From M55B177 sp034722275 (lineage in GTDB: Bacteria; Chloroflexota; Dehalococcoidia; GIF9; AB-539-J10): a stretch of 20,685 bases of DNA. This document shows, in pieces, positions 1-7,751 of the stretch. The stretch lies in contig JAYENW010000026.1 of NCBI GenBank assembly GCA_034722275.1, positions 1 through 20,685 of the forward strand. The letters are read 5' to 3'. The first letter of the stretch is position 1, and each line of letters begins with the position of its first letter. The translations under genes were made by a program, and so were the position numbers. Below the pieces are notes generated by a model that did no database searches, was not told the origin of the DNA, and saw nothing but the letters and a program-made list of their open reading frames with translations.

Positions 1-654
1 CAGCAGCTTTAGTTCCTGTATCATTTCTGGTAGATGGCGATGCCCCTCAAGGGAATAAGCACAAGTATTTTCATTAGCTTCAGCATAATGAGTGAGTAGG
101 CTCAGAGTTCTACCGGCTCCAGAAACACCCGATTTACTATCTACCACTATATCGGGATAAATGAGTCCCTCCTTAACTGCTGGTGCCAGCGCCAGTATAG
201 CACTGGTACTGTAACAGCCAGGATTAGCAATCAGTGAAGCTGAAGCAATTTCATTTCTATGTAGTTCAGGCAAGCCATAAATTGCTTTTTGTAACAATTC
301 TGGATTCGGATGTATAAGCCCATACCATTTTGGATACTGACCGGCATCCTTTAACCTGAAATCAGCGCTAATATCGATAACTCTGATTCCATGCTCCAGT
401 AAAGAAGGTACTATGTCTACACTGCTTTTATGTGGCATTGCTGAAAAAACGGCGTCGAGTTCATTACTGAGTTGGTTTTCGATGACCTGCTCTACTGTAT
501 TGAGGGAAGGGAAAATATCGCCTAGGTTTTGACCTGCAGCGCTTCGTCCAGTAACAGACTTGAACTCTACCTGAGGATGCTGAGAGAGCAGACGAGCCAA
601 CTCAGCACCAATATAACCTGTAACGTTAATGATCCCTGCTCTTACTTTTAACAT
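1..654 (-). CDS. argC: N-acetyl-gamma-glutamyl-phosphate reductase, C-terminus cut by window edge
   Basis: ArgC reduces N-acetyl-glutamyl-5-phosphate to the semialdehyde with NADPH, the third step of arginine synthesis in the cytosol. Reading leftwards from ATG 654 the frame stays open for 218 codons to the window edge. The N-terminal Rossmann segment reads GIINVTGYIGAELARLL, and a glycine-rich stretch TGRSAAGQ follows. The catalytic cysteine sits in NPGCYSTS (Cys147), followed by SGVSGAGR and the substrate-binding stretch EGHRHLPEM near residue 207. The family is usually about 340 residues, so roughly the last third is missing. No clear Shine-Dalgarno precedes the ATG. A TATAAT box about 16 bases upstream implies a very short or leaderless mRNA. 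It is divergent from the citrate-synthase-like gene. The identity is secure. Confidence 0.93.
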   Translation of the reverse strand, partial: MLKVRAGIINVTGYIGAELARLLSQHPQVEFKSVTGRSAAGQNLGDIFPSLNTVEQVIENQLSNELDAVFSAMPHKSSVDIVPSLLEHGIRVIDISADFRLKDAGQYPKWYGLIHPNPELLQKAIYGLPELHRNEIASASLIANPGCYSTSAILALAPAVKEGLIYPDIVVDSKSGVSGAGRTLSLLTHYAEANENTCAYSLEGHRHLPEMIQELKLL

Positions 655-669
655 GCAAAAACCACACTT

Positions 670-675
670 ATTATA
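670..675 (-). promoter_or_regulatory. Probable -10 box for argC
   Basis: The minus strand reads a perfect TATAAT at 675-670, and the argC ATG begins at 654. Transcription would start about 10 bases before the start codon, giving a nearly leaderless message, which fits the missing Shine-Dalgarno. I see no good -35 hexamer at 16-18 bases spacing, so the call rests on the -10 match and its position only. Confidence 0.4.
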
Positions 676-758
676 CTACATAATGATGTCTGAGTATTTG
701 ATTTTAAACGCAAATAGTGATAAATTTAGCCTATTATTTTTCTCCTGGAGGTGAACAA

Positions 759-1997
759 GTGCCCAAGATTTATTTTATAGATGTTACTAACCGTGATGGT
801 GTTCAAACAGCTCATCTGGGTTTATCCAAGTTAGAAAAGACTATGATAAATCTATATTTGAATGAGATGGGGCTATTCCAATCTGAATTTGGCTTTCCTA
901 CAACAAGGCATGAATCAGCTTATCTACAAGCCAATCTGGAATTAGCAAAGATGGGCATCTTGCGACCTATTCGTTTATCCGGATGGATAAGAACGACTGT
1001 CACCGATGTAGAGACAGCCTTCACACTTGTTCCGGATATCAGACATCTTAATTTGTCTATCTCCACATCAAATCAGATGATTTCTGGGAAATTTCTAGGG
1101 TCAAAAACCAAAGAGGATATCCTTAATATGATGGTTGATGCTGTAGAAGCTGCCCGCGCGCATGGAGCTGAAAGCATTGGAGTAAATGCTGAGGATGCCT
1201 CTAGGACGGATATCGATTTTCTGGTGAAATTTGCCCTGACAGCAAAAGAACATGGAGCTGATAGGTTCCGCTATTGTGATACTCTCGGCTATGATAATCC
1301 CTTCACTATTTATGAGACTACCAAGATAATAGCGGAGAATGCTGGTATTCCTCTCGAAATGCATTGTCATAGTGACTTAGGAATGGCTGTAGCTAATTCT
1401 CTTGCTGGAGCAAAAGGAACCTTAGATGGAGGACAAGATGTCTATATCAACACCACTATTAATGGGATAGGGGAAAGAGCCGGTAACGCTGACCTTGTGG
1501 CTACCATTTTAGCTGTTATTAAGTCCAAGGACTTTGCTGAAAAATATGAATTAGGGAACTCAATTGACTTGACCAAGTCATGGAGAACAGCTAAGTTTGC
1601 CAGTTATGCTTTTAAGGTACCCATCCCCGTGAACCAGCCTGGAGTGGGAGTCAATGCCTTTGCTCACGCCTCCGGTATTCACGCTGATGGCGTATTAAAA
1701 GACCCTCAGAATTACGAGCTCTATAATTATAATGAGCTGGGCAGAGGTGAACCAGAGTTGGTAGAAACTGGCAGAGAAATATGTTCTGGGGAATACAGTG
1801 GCATATCCGGATTCAGACATATTATGGGTAAAATGGAGGTAACTTTTGCCAATGCCGATGAAGCTAAAACGATTCTGGAACTGGTAAGATATGCCAACGT
1901 TGAGGCGCAAAAACCATTGGTGGAGGATGAATTGCTGTTCATAGCTCGATACCCTCAGATTGTTAAGAAACTTCTGACATTGAAACCTTTAGAGTAA
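759..1997 (+). CDS. LeuA-like DRE-TIM synthase: homocitrate synthase family, candidate Re-citrate synthase
   Basis: The family condenses acetyl-CoA with a 2-oxo acid. The DRE-TIM metallolyase signature DVTNRDG (residues 8-14) supplies the catalytic Arg12 and metal ligand Asp13. The metal-binding HxH is His202/His204 in HCHSDLGMA, and NGIGERAGNAD is the conserved loop. GTG 759 is the chosen start (412 aa), because GGAGGTG at 747-753 lies five bases ahead of it. A farther upstream GTG at 717 would place that Shine-Dalgarno inside the gene. The protein is much shorter than a 2-isopropylmalate synthase with its leucine-sensing C-terminal domain (about 500 aa). That favours homocitrate synthase or the Re-citrate synthases of strict anaerobes such as Dehalococcoides and Clostridium kluyveri. 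No leuB/C/D or nif gene is nearby. The superfamily is certain. The substrate is inference. Confidence 0.8.
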   Translation: MPKIYFIDVTNRDGVQTAHLGLSKLEKTMINLYLNEMGLFQSEFGFPTTRHESAYLQANLELAKMGILRPIRLSGWIRTTVTDVETAFTLVPDIRHLNLSISTSNQMISGKFLGSKTKEDILNMMVDAVEAARAHGAESIGVNAEDASRTDIDFLVKFALTAKEHGADRFRYCDTLGYDNPFTIYETTKIIAENAGIPLEMHCHSDLGMAVANSLAGAKGTLDGGQDVYINTTINGIGERAGNADLVATILAVIKSKDFAEKYELGNSIDLTKSWRTAKFASYAFKVPIPVNQPGVGVNAFAHASGIHADGVLKDPQNYELYNYNELGRGEPELVETGREICSGEYSGISGFRHIMGKMEVTFANADEAKTILELVRYANVEAQKPLVEDELLFIARYPQIVKKLLTLKPLE

Positions 1998-2088
1998 TGA
2001 GGCATTTGAATTCCAGGTTCTTGAAAACACCCATCCTTGCGCGGGGTGAGCAATTCGCTTTTTCTGTTGTTACTACGGGTTATCTTTT

Positions 2089-3123
2089 ATGAATACGAGC
2101 TTCAAGCTATCTGAGCTCTCAGCATTATATCGCAATAACATCCAGGCTGAATTAAAAGATGTCATCGATGGATGTCCTTTACATCTTCGTAGCATCTTGC
2201 GATATCATATGGGTTGCCAGGGAGAAGAAAATCTTCCTGGTCAACGAAAATCTGGCAAATTGATTCGTTCTACTCTTTGCCTTCTTAGTTGCCAGGCAGT
2301 AGGAGGAAACCCAGCACAGATATTCCCAGCTGCAGCAACTCTGGAACTTATCCACAATTTCTCTCTGATCCACGATGATATTCAAGATGCTAGCTATGAG
2401 CGCCATGGGCGACCGACAGTATGGAGGTTATGGGGTCAGTCGCAAGCTATAAACGCTGGTGATATTATGTTTGCCTTGGCTATTTTGGCTCTGCTCAGGT
2501 TGAAGCAGAATGGCATAACTGACGAAGAAATTATGTACTCTTTTCGCCTCTTAAGTAAAACTTGCCTGGAAATCTGTGAGGGGCAATACCTAGATATCGC
2601 GTATGAGAACCAGTTTGATATCACTATTGATGATTATCTCGATATGATAAGAAGGAAAACAGCGGTGTTAATGGCAGCGTCTACCTCACTAGGAGCATAT
2701 CTGGCTAAAGGAGGCGAAAAGGCAGCATGTTTTTATCAGTTCGGCGAGGAACTGGGCATGGCCTATCAAATTTGCGATGATATACTCGGTATTTGGGGTA
2801 CCTCCGGAAGTACAGGAAAACCTGTGAATGGTGACATACAACAAAGGAAAAAAACCTTGCCGGTGATTTATGGGTTTAAGAATAGCAGTGATCAGGATAA
2901 AGCAAAACTTGAAAAACTTTATTCACAGAAGGAAATTCAAGAAGAGGATGTTTCCACAGTGGCGATGATATTGGTTCACGCCGGTGCCAGAGATTATGCC
3001 CAAAACTTAGCAAAACAGTACTACCGGCAAGCTTTAAAATGCCTAGAAGCTACTAACCTTGATAAGGCTTGCTTAACTCCGTTGCGAGAGATGGCATACT
3101 TACTGGTGGAGCGTAATTATTGA
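2089..3123 (+). CDS. Polyprenyl (farnesyl/geranylgeranyl-type) diphosphate synthase
   Basis: This is a trans-isoprenyl diphosphate synthase that extends allylic diphosphates with isopentenyl diphosphate for quinone, lipid-carrier or carotenoid precursors. The first aspartate-rich motif is DDIQD (96-100), inside LIHDDIQDASYERHGRPTVW. The second is DDILG (230-234). GDIQQRKKTLPV provides the usual lysine-rich stretch after the second motif. The length of 344 aa is normal for the family. The start ATG 2089 has no strong Shine-Dalgarno. The gene lies 91 bases after the citrate-synthase-like gene and 9 bases before pgk, so it probably shares their transcript. Chain length (C15, C20 or longer) cannot be told reliably from the residues before the first Asp motif, so no symbol is given. 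Confidence 0.88.
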   Translation: MNTSFKLSELSALYRNNIQAELKDVIDGCPLHLRSILRYHMGCQGEENLPGQRKSGKLIRSTLCLLSCQAVGGNPAQIFPAAATLELIHNFSLIHDDIQDASYERHGRPTVWRLWGQSQAINAGDIMFALAILALLRLKQNGITDEEIMYSFRLLSKTCLEICEGQYLDIAYENQFDITIDDYLDMIRRKTAVLMAASTSLGAYLAKGGEKAACFYQFGEELGMAYQICDDILGIWGTSGSTGKPVNGDIQQRKKTLPVIYGFKNSSDQDKAKLEKLYSQKEIQEEDVSTVAMILVHAGARDYAQNLAKQYYRQALKCLEATNLDKACLTPLREMAYLLVERNY

Positions 3124-3132
3124 AAGGAAGAA

Positions 3133-4371
3133 ATGCGGAAAAAGAGTATTGGAGATATAGATGTTGAAGGGAAGAGAGTTTTAGTTCGTGTTGATTTTAA
3201 TGTTCCCTTAGATATCAATACTGGTTGTATCAGTGATGATAGCCGTATCCGTGCCTCATTACCTACTATTGAATACCTTGTTAACCATAAAGCCAGGGTA
3301 GTCCTCTGCTCCCATCTAGGGCGTCCCCATGGTAAAGTGGTTGAAGGATTACGTCTGAAGCCAATAGCAGAGCATCTATCTCAGCTTATAAATTTACCTG
3401 TCAAGACAGTGAATGAATGTATTGGGGAAAAGGTAGAAAACGAAGTAAAAAAGCTTAAAGAAGGCGAAATTTTGTTTTTGGAAAATTTACGTTTTCATCC
3501 TGAAGAAGAGGCAAATGATCCTGCTTTTGCTCAGGATTTAGCCAAATTAGCTGATATCTATGTTAATGATGCTTTTGGTACTGCTCATCGCGCTCATGCC
3601 TCTACCGTAGGGGTTGCTAAATACTTACCAGCCGTAGCTGGATTTTTGATGCGGAAAGAACTTCAGACTATGGAGAAGATATTACATGATCCCGAGCACC
3701 CTTTTGCTTGTCTTATTGGTGGAGCCAAAGTGAGTGATAAGATTGGGTTACTGCAAAATATGTTGAAGCAAATTGATATTTTACTTATTGGTGGTGGTAT
3801 GGCAGCCACCTTTTTCAAGGCACGAGATTACGAGGTAGGATATTCTTCGGTGGAAGCAGATAAATTGGACTTGGCAAAGGACTTGTTGGATAAAGCTCAA
3901 GCATGGAAGGTGTTACTTCAACTACCCTGCGATGTAGTTGTGGCCCAAGAAATCCGGAACGGAGCTTCCAATAAGATAGTATCAATAAAGAATATACCGC
4001 AAGATGGCTATATTGTAGATATTGGACCAAAAACCATCGAACTCTTTCGTCAGAAATTAAGTAAATGCCGCACCATTATGTGGAATGGGCCTATGGGTGT
4101 TTATGAGATCCCTCAATTTTCTCAAGGAACTGAATCTCTGGCTATTTTCCTCTCTACCCTTAACGCTATTACTGTCATTGGCGGTGGTTCCAGTGCTGAA
4201 GTGGTCCAACAAATGGGACTAGCTGAAAAAATGGCGCATGTCTCTACCGGGGGTGGTGCCACTTTGAGATTTCTGGAGGGTACTGCCCTACCTGGTGTAG
4301 AAGTATTGCAAAATAGGGGCAAAATAAAAACTAGGAGGCCATGGCATGAACATCCCTTTCATCGCTGCTAA
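3133..4371 (+). CDS. pgk: Phosphoglycerate kinase
   Basis: Pgk interconverts 1,3-bisphosphoglycerate plus ADP with 3-phosphoglycerate plus ATP. It is full length (412 aa) and begins at ATG 3133 behind a GGAAG Shine-Dalgarno. The N-domain shows LVRVDFNVPLD, the basic patch SHLGRP, LENLRFHPEEE and NDAFGTAHRAHAST. The C-domain shows GGAKVSDKIGLL, NGPMGVYE, the nucleotide-binding GGGSSAEVV and STGGGATLRFLEG. After the usual C-terminal PGVEVL the frame runs on for a short basic tail that reads through the tpiA Shine-Dalgarno and overlaps tpiA by 26 bp. The tail is probably tolerated rather than functional. Overlap with tpiA suggests translational coupling of two consecutive glycolytic/gluconeogenic enzymes. 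Confidence 0.97.
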   Translation: MRKKSIGDIDVEGKRVLVRVDFNVPLDINTGCISDDSRIRASLPTIEYLVNHKARVVLCSHLGRPHGKVVEGLRLKPIAEHLSQLINLPVKTVNECIGEKVENEVKKLKEGEILFLENLRFHPEEEANDPAFAQDLAKLADIYVNDAFGTAHRAHASTVGVAKYLPAVAGFLMRKELQTMEKILHDPEHPFACLIGGAKVSDKIGLLQNMLKQIDILLIGGGMAATFFKARDYEVGYSSVEADKLDLAKDLLDKAQAWKVLLQLPCDVVVAQEIRNGASNKIVSIKNIPQDGYIVDIGPKTIELFRQKLSKCRTIMWNGPMGVYEIPQFSQGTESLAIFLSTLNAITVIGGGSSAEVVQQMGLAEKMAHVSTGGGATLRFLEGTALPGVEVLQNRGKIKTRRPWHEHPFHRC

Positions 4372-5122
4372 CTGGAAAATGAATACTACGGTGGCTGAAG
4401 CTGAAAAATTGGTAGGCACACTTCTGGGACCGTTGAGTAGTATAGATGGGATAGAAAAAGTGCTCTGCCCACCATTTGTATCCCTATCACTGATAAAAAC
4501 AATACTTCAAGGTTCCAATATAAAACTTGGTGCTCAGAATATGTATTTTGAGGCAGAAGGAGCTTATACTGGGGAGATATCTCCGCTGATGCTCAGTGAG
4601 CTATGTGAATATGTCATTCTGGGACATTCAGAGCGCCGCCGCTATTTTAAAGAAAACGATAACATGATTAATAAAAAAATAAGAGCTGCTCTGGAAAATA
4701 AGCTCAAGCCTATTCTCTGTGTCGGCGAGATACTCGAGGAAAACATGAGTGGCAAAACTGAGAAGGTGATCAGGCGACAATTAACAGGCGACTTGACTGG
4801 AGTAGAAGCCACTCATGACATTGTGATTGCCTATGAGCCTGTATGGGCCATTGGCACAGGCAGAGCATCCAGTGGTGAGCAAGCGGTAACTACCATTAAG
4901 TTTATCCGCAATGTCATAACAGAATTATGGAATAAAGATATTGCCTTGAATTTACGTATTCTCTATGGTGGCAGTGTTAACAGCAGCAACGTAACTGAAT
5001 TTGTTTCTCACCCAGAAATTGATGGTGCTCTGGTTGGTGGTGCCAGCCTCAAGACAGATGAATTCGTGGATATTATCAGCCAGACTGCGTTCATCAAGAA
5101 ACAAGCCTTCCGCAATAATTGA
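4346..5122 (+). CDS. tpiA: Triosephosphate isomerase
   Basis: TpiA interconverts glyceraldehyde-3-phosphate and dihydroxyacetone phosphate. The TIM-barrel landmarks are all present: AANWKMN at the N-terminus (substrate Asn/Lys), LGHSERR with the electrophilic His, AYEPVWAIGTG with the catalytic Glu, LYGGSVNSSN and GALVGGASL for phosphate binding. The length of 258 aa is normal. ATG 4346 is preceded by AGGAGG at 4333-4338. The ATG at 4341 is in another frame and meets a stop two codons later, so it cannot be the start. The gene overlaps the 3' end of pgk and is followed after 13 bases by miaA. Confidence 0.97.
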   Translation: MNIPFIAANWKMNTTVAEAEKLVGTLLGPLSSIDGIEKVLCPPFVSLSLIKTILQGSNIKLGAQNMYFEAEGAYTGEISPLMLSELCEYVILGHSERRRYFKENDNMINKKIRAALENKLKPILCVGEILEENMSGKTEKVIRRQLTGDLTGVEATHDIVIAYEPVWAIGTGRASSGEQAVTTIKFIRNVITELWNKDIALNLRILYGGSVNSSNVTEFVSHPEIDGALVGGASLKTDEFVDIISQTAFIKKQAFRNN

Positions 5123-5135
5123 CACACAGCCGCAG

Positions 5136-6056
5136 ATGAAATGCCTTATTGTAGTCGTTGGTCCTACAGCAGTAGGGAAAAGTCAGCTTGCTCTCAACTT
5201 AGCTCAGCACCTTGATGGTGAGATAGTAAATGCTGATAGTCGGCAAGTGTATCGCTACCTGGATATCGGCACAAATAAACCCACCTTAGACGAACAGAAA
5301 CTAATTTCCCATCATATTATTGATGTGGTAAATCCCGATGAAGAGTTTAGTCTGGCTCACTACTGCCAATTGGCTGCTCAAGCTATGAAAACTGTATCCC
5401 AGAAAGGTAAGTTAGCGTTGTTAGTAGGTGGCAGTGGTCTCTATATCTGGTCCATAGTAGAGGGATGGAAAATTCCTGCTATCCCGCCTAACAAAGAATT
5501 GAGACATACTTTAGAAACCAAAGCACAGAGACAGGGTAGCGATGCTCTTTATCAAGAGCTGCAGATTGTTGACCCTTTAGCTGCCAGCAAAATCCATCCA
5601 AATAACACCCGCCGTATTATCAGAGCATTAGAGATATATCACATGACGAAAGAACCTCCCTCGAAATTATGGTACAAGGAGCCACCGGACTTTCCTGTAA
5701 TTATTCTTGGGCTGACTATGGGAAGGGGCGAATTATATAGGAAAATTGACCGCCGCATTGCTAAAATGCTAAAAAGAGGTTTTATCGAAGAGGTAAAAAG
5801 CTTGTTACAAAGAGGATATGGTTTCTCTCTGCGTTCTATGTCTGGCATAGGGTATAAACAAATAGGGCAATTCTTACAAGGTGAAATAACCTTGCCTGCT
5901 GCTATTGAAAGGATAAGTTTTGAGACCCATCGCCTGGTCAGGCATCAATATGCCTGGTTCCATCTCAATGACACTAGGATTCACTGGTTTGATGCTGATA
6001 ACTCTGAAGAAAAAGCACAGAATTTAATAGAACATTCTTGCTATGAATTTCTCTAA
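5136..6056 (+). CDS. miaA: tRNA dimethylallyltransferase (adenosine-37 isopentenylation)
   Basis: MiaA transfers a dimethylallyl group to N6 of A37 in tRNAs that read UNN codons. The P-loop is GPTAVGKS (residues 9-16). NADSRQVYRYLDIGTNKP follows, then the diphosphate-binding GGSGLY and NNTRRIIRALEIY. SMSGIGYKQIGQFLQGE lies near the C-terminus, followed by RHQYAWF. ATG 5136 is the chosen start (306 aa), because earlier in-frame starts would run through tpiA and lie before the conserved P-loop that normally opens the protein. No strong Shine-Dalgarno is visible, so translation is probably coupled to tpiA. The last 14 bases overlap dapF. The polyprenyl synthase upstream could in principle share the allylic diphosphate pool. 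Confidence 0.96.
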   Translation: MKCLIVVVGPTAVGKSQLALNLAQHLDGEIVNADSRQVYRYLDIGTNKPTLDEQKLISHHIIDVVNPDEEFSLAHYCQLAAQAMKTVSQKGKLALLVGGSGLYIWSIVEGWKIPAIPPNKELRHTLETKAQRQGSDALYQELQIVDPLAASKIHPNNTRRIIRALEIYHMTKEPPSKLWYKEPPDFPVIILGLTMGRGELYRKIDRRIAKMLKRGFIEEVKSLLQRGYGFSLRSMSGIGYKQIGQFLQGEITLPAAIERISFETHRLVRHQYAWFHLNDTRIHWFDADNSEEKAQNLIEHSCYEFL

Positions 6057-6924
6057 ATTGCAGGCTACAGGAAATGACTTTATTCTAGTAGATGCCAGGG
6101 AAACAGAGTGGAATTGGGGAAGCTTAGCTTGCTTCATGTGTCAGCGTCACTTTGGAATTGGAGCTGATGGTTTGATATTGGTGGAGGATTCAGCAATGGC
6201 CGACTTCAAGATGCGTATTTTTAACCCCGATGGCTCTGAAGCTGAAGCCTGTGGTAACGGATTGAGGTGTGTTGTCAAATATACTATTGAACGAGGTATT
6301 TACCAATCCAAATATCCCACTGAACCAAAGGCAAGGATCGGGGCTACATTTTCACCCAGTCTCAATGTAACAATAGAAACTTTATCAGGAATGAGACAAG
6401 CTGAAGCATATGTTTCTGAAAACAAGGTAAGGCGAGTTAAGGTAGGCATGGGTAAGCCACAATTTCAGCCCGAGCAAATTCCCGTCAGGGCCAAAATTGA
6501 TATAATACCAATATTGCATTATCTCTTGATAATGGGGAAAGAGGAATTAACTCTATCCATTCTATCGATGGGGAACCCTCATGCAGTGAGCTTCATATCT
6601 GAGCCTGTAGCACAATTCCCTTTGAATGAAATGGGACCAAAGATAGAGAAACACTCGATGTTCCCCAAAAGAACAAACTTTGAAATAGCCAGAGTCTTGA
6701 GCAAAGAGAAGATAGAAGCTAGAGTTTGGGAACGAGGTGTTGGAGAAACTTTATCCTGTGGTAGTGGTGCCTGTGCTATAGCCGTGGCTTCTCAGCTACT
6801 TGGTTATATCAATAATGAAGTGGATGTAATGCTTCCAGGTGGAGATTTAACTTTGTTCTGGGATGGGGTGGGAGAAGTATTGCTAAGCGGGCCCGTGGAA
6901 GAAGTTTTCACTGGAGAATGGTAA
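6043..6924 (+). CDS. dapF: Diaminopimelate epimerase
   Basis: DapF epimerises LL-diaminopimelate to the meso form, the penultimate step of lysine synthesis. The N-terminus FSKLQATGNDFILVDAR is typical. The two catalytic cysteines are Cys70 in ACGNGLRC and Cys239 in LSCGSGACA. GNPHAVSF and the substrate loop VWERGVGET are present. The length of 293 aa is slightly above average (about 275), with extra sequence around residues 85-105. ATG 6043 lies inside the end of miaA (14-bp overlap), which suggests coupling. dapL, which makes the LL-diaminopimelate substrate, is two genes downstream, so the lysine pathway here is the direct aminotransferase route with no succinylated or acetylated intermediates. 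Confidence 0.96.
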   Translation: MNFSKLQATGNDFILVDARETEWNWGSLACFMCQRHFGIGADGLILVEDSAMADFKMRIFNPDGSEAEACGNGLRCVVKYTIERGIYQSKYPTEPKARIGATFSPSLNVTIETLSGMRQAEAYVSENKVRRVKVGMGKPQFQPEQIPVRAKIDIIPILHYLLIMGKEELTLSILSMGNPHAVSFISEPVAQFPLNEMGPKIEKHSMFPKRTNFEIARVLSKEKIEARVWERGVGETLSCGSGACAIAVASQLLGYINNEVDVMLPGGDLTLFWDGVGEVLLSGPVEEVFTGEW

Positions 6925-6986
6925 AAATGAAATCGATAAATCCCCCAAAACAAGAAAGTAAAGCAGCTTAGTGAGGTAACTTAAAA

Positions 6987-7736
6987 ATGTCATTTGTGAT
7001 TACTGTTTATGTGCCCGAAGCTATCGTTATGGCATCGGATAGCCGTCAATCAATTACCATCACAGGCCAAACTCCGGATGGTACGAAGATGCCACCCGTA
7101 GAAACTGTAGCCTCCGATTCTACTTACAAAACATTCTTGTTAAGGAAACAAAGAGTGGGTATATCAGCGTATGGCAACTCCCTTTTAGGAAAGGTGCAAA
7201 TGGAAAGCCATATTAAACGCCTTGAAGAAGAGAAACTAAATGATGGTGATTCTGTAGATAAAGTGGCTGATAAGCTTATAGCTTACTGTCAGGAAAGATT
7301 TCCCGGTGCTGATACCGCTTTTCATATCGCTGGTTTTAAAAAGGAGAAAGGCATAAGCATCCCATACGTATACACCTGCCATATTGGCAGAAAAGAGATG
7401 AACAGGGTGAATTTTAACTCAAGTGCCAACCAAGTGATATATGGTTGTTCTTGGGGAGGGCAAAGTGATGTTATTTCCACAATATTAAAGCCCTATCAAA
7501 TATGGGGCCCGAAAAATAAGCCTATTTCTGCTCCCAGATTCCCTATCATATATGATAGTATGAATGTTCAGGACGCCATTGATTTTGCTGTGTATGCTGT
7601 GAGAATTACTATTGATACCATGAGATTCCAGGCAAGAGTCAAGAATGTGGGTGGTTCTATCGATGTCTTATTGTTAACACCAGAAGAAGAAAAATGGGTT
7701 CAGAGAAAAGAATTACATATCAGCACCTCAGCTTAA
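6987..7736 (+). CDS. Standalone proteasome-beta-like Ntn hydrolase with Ser at the nucleophile position
   Basis: By eye, the 249-aa protein aligns end to end with the 20S proteasome beta fold. The N-terminus MSFVITVYVPEAIVMASDSR matches the spacing of a mature archaeal beta subunit. If Met1 is removed, Ser2 takes the Thr1 place and Asp18 falls exactly at Asp17. Lys48 in STYKTFLL, just before GISAYGN, fits Lys33 after an insertion of about 14 residues. GGSIDVLLLT near residue 225 matches the conserved GGxIDVAVIT strand. The usual Asp166/Ser169 positions before that strand look replaced by Val. There is no propeptide. No alpha subunit, HslU or other ATPase is adjacent. A GAGG Shine-Dalgarno at 6973-6976 supports ATG 6987. 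It sits between the two dap genes. The fold is inferred with fair confidence. Whether it is active, and on what substrate, is unknown. Confidence 0.7.
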   Translation: MSFVITVYVPEAIVMASDSRQSITITGQTPDGTKMPPVETVASDSTYKTFLLRKQRVGISAYGNSLLGKVQMESHIKRLEEEKLNDGDSVDKVADKLIAYCQERFPGADTAFHIAGFKKEKGISIPYVYTCHIGRKEMNRVNFNSSANQVIYGCSWGGQSDVISTILKPYQIWGPKNKPISAPRFPIIYDSMNVQDAIDFAVYAVRITIDTMRFQARVKNVGGSIDVLLLTPEEEKWVQRKELHISTSA

Positions 7737-7751
7737 ACAAAAAGGGGACCG

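Noticed and set aside
717..758. Upstream GTG 717 as start of the citrate-synthase-like gene
   Set aside because: It would bury the strong GGAGGTG Shine-Dalgarno inside the coding region and add 14 residues that do not fit the family's N-terminus.
1998..2088. Possible intrinsic terminator (CACCC...GGGTG, then a T run) between the citrate-synthase-like and polyprenyl synthase genes
   Set aside because: The 5-bp stem has an 11-base loop, and the T run begins about ten bases after the stem, so it does not fit a Rho-independent terminator.
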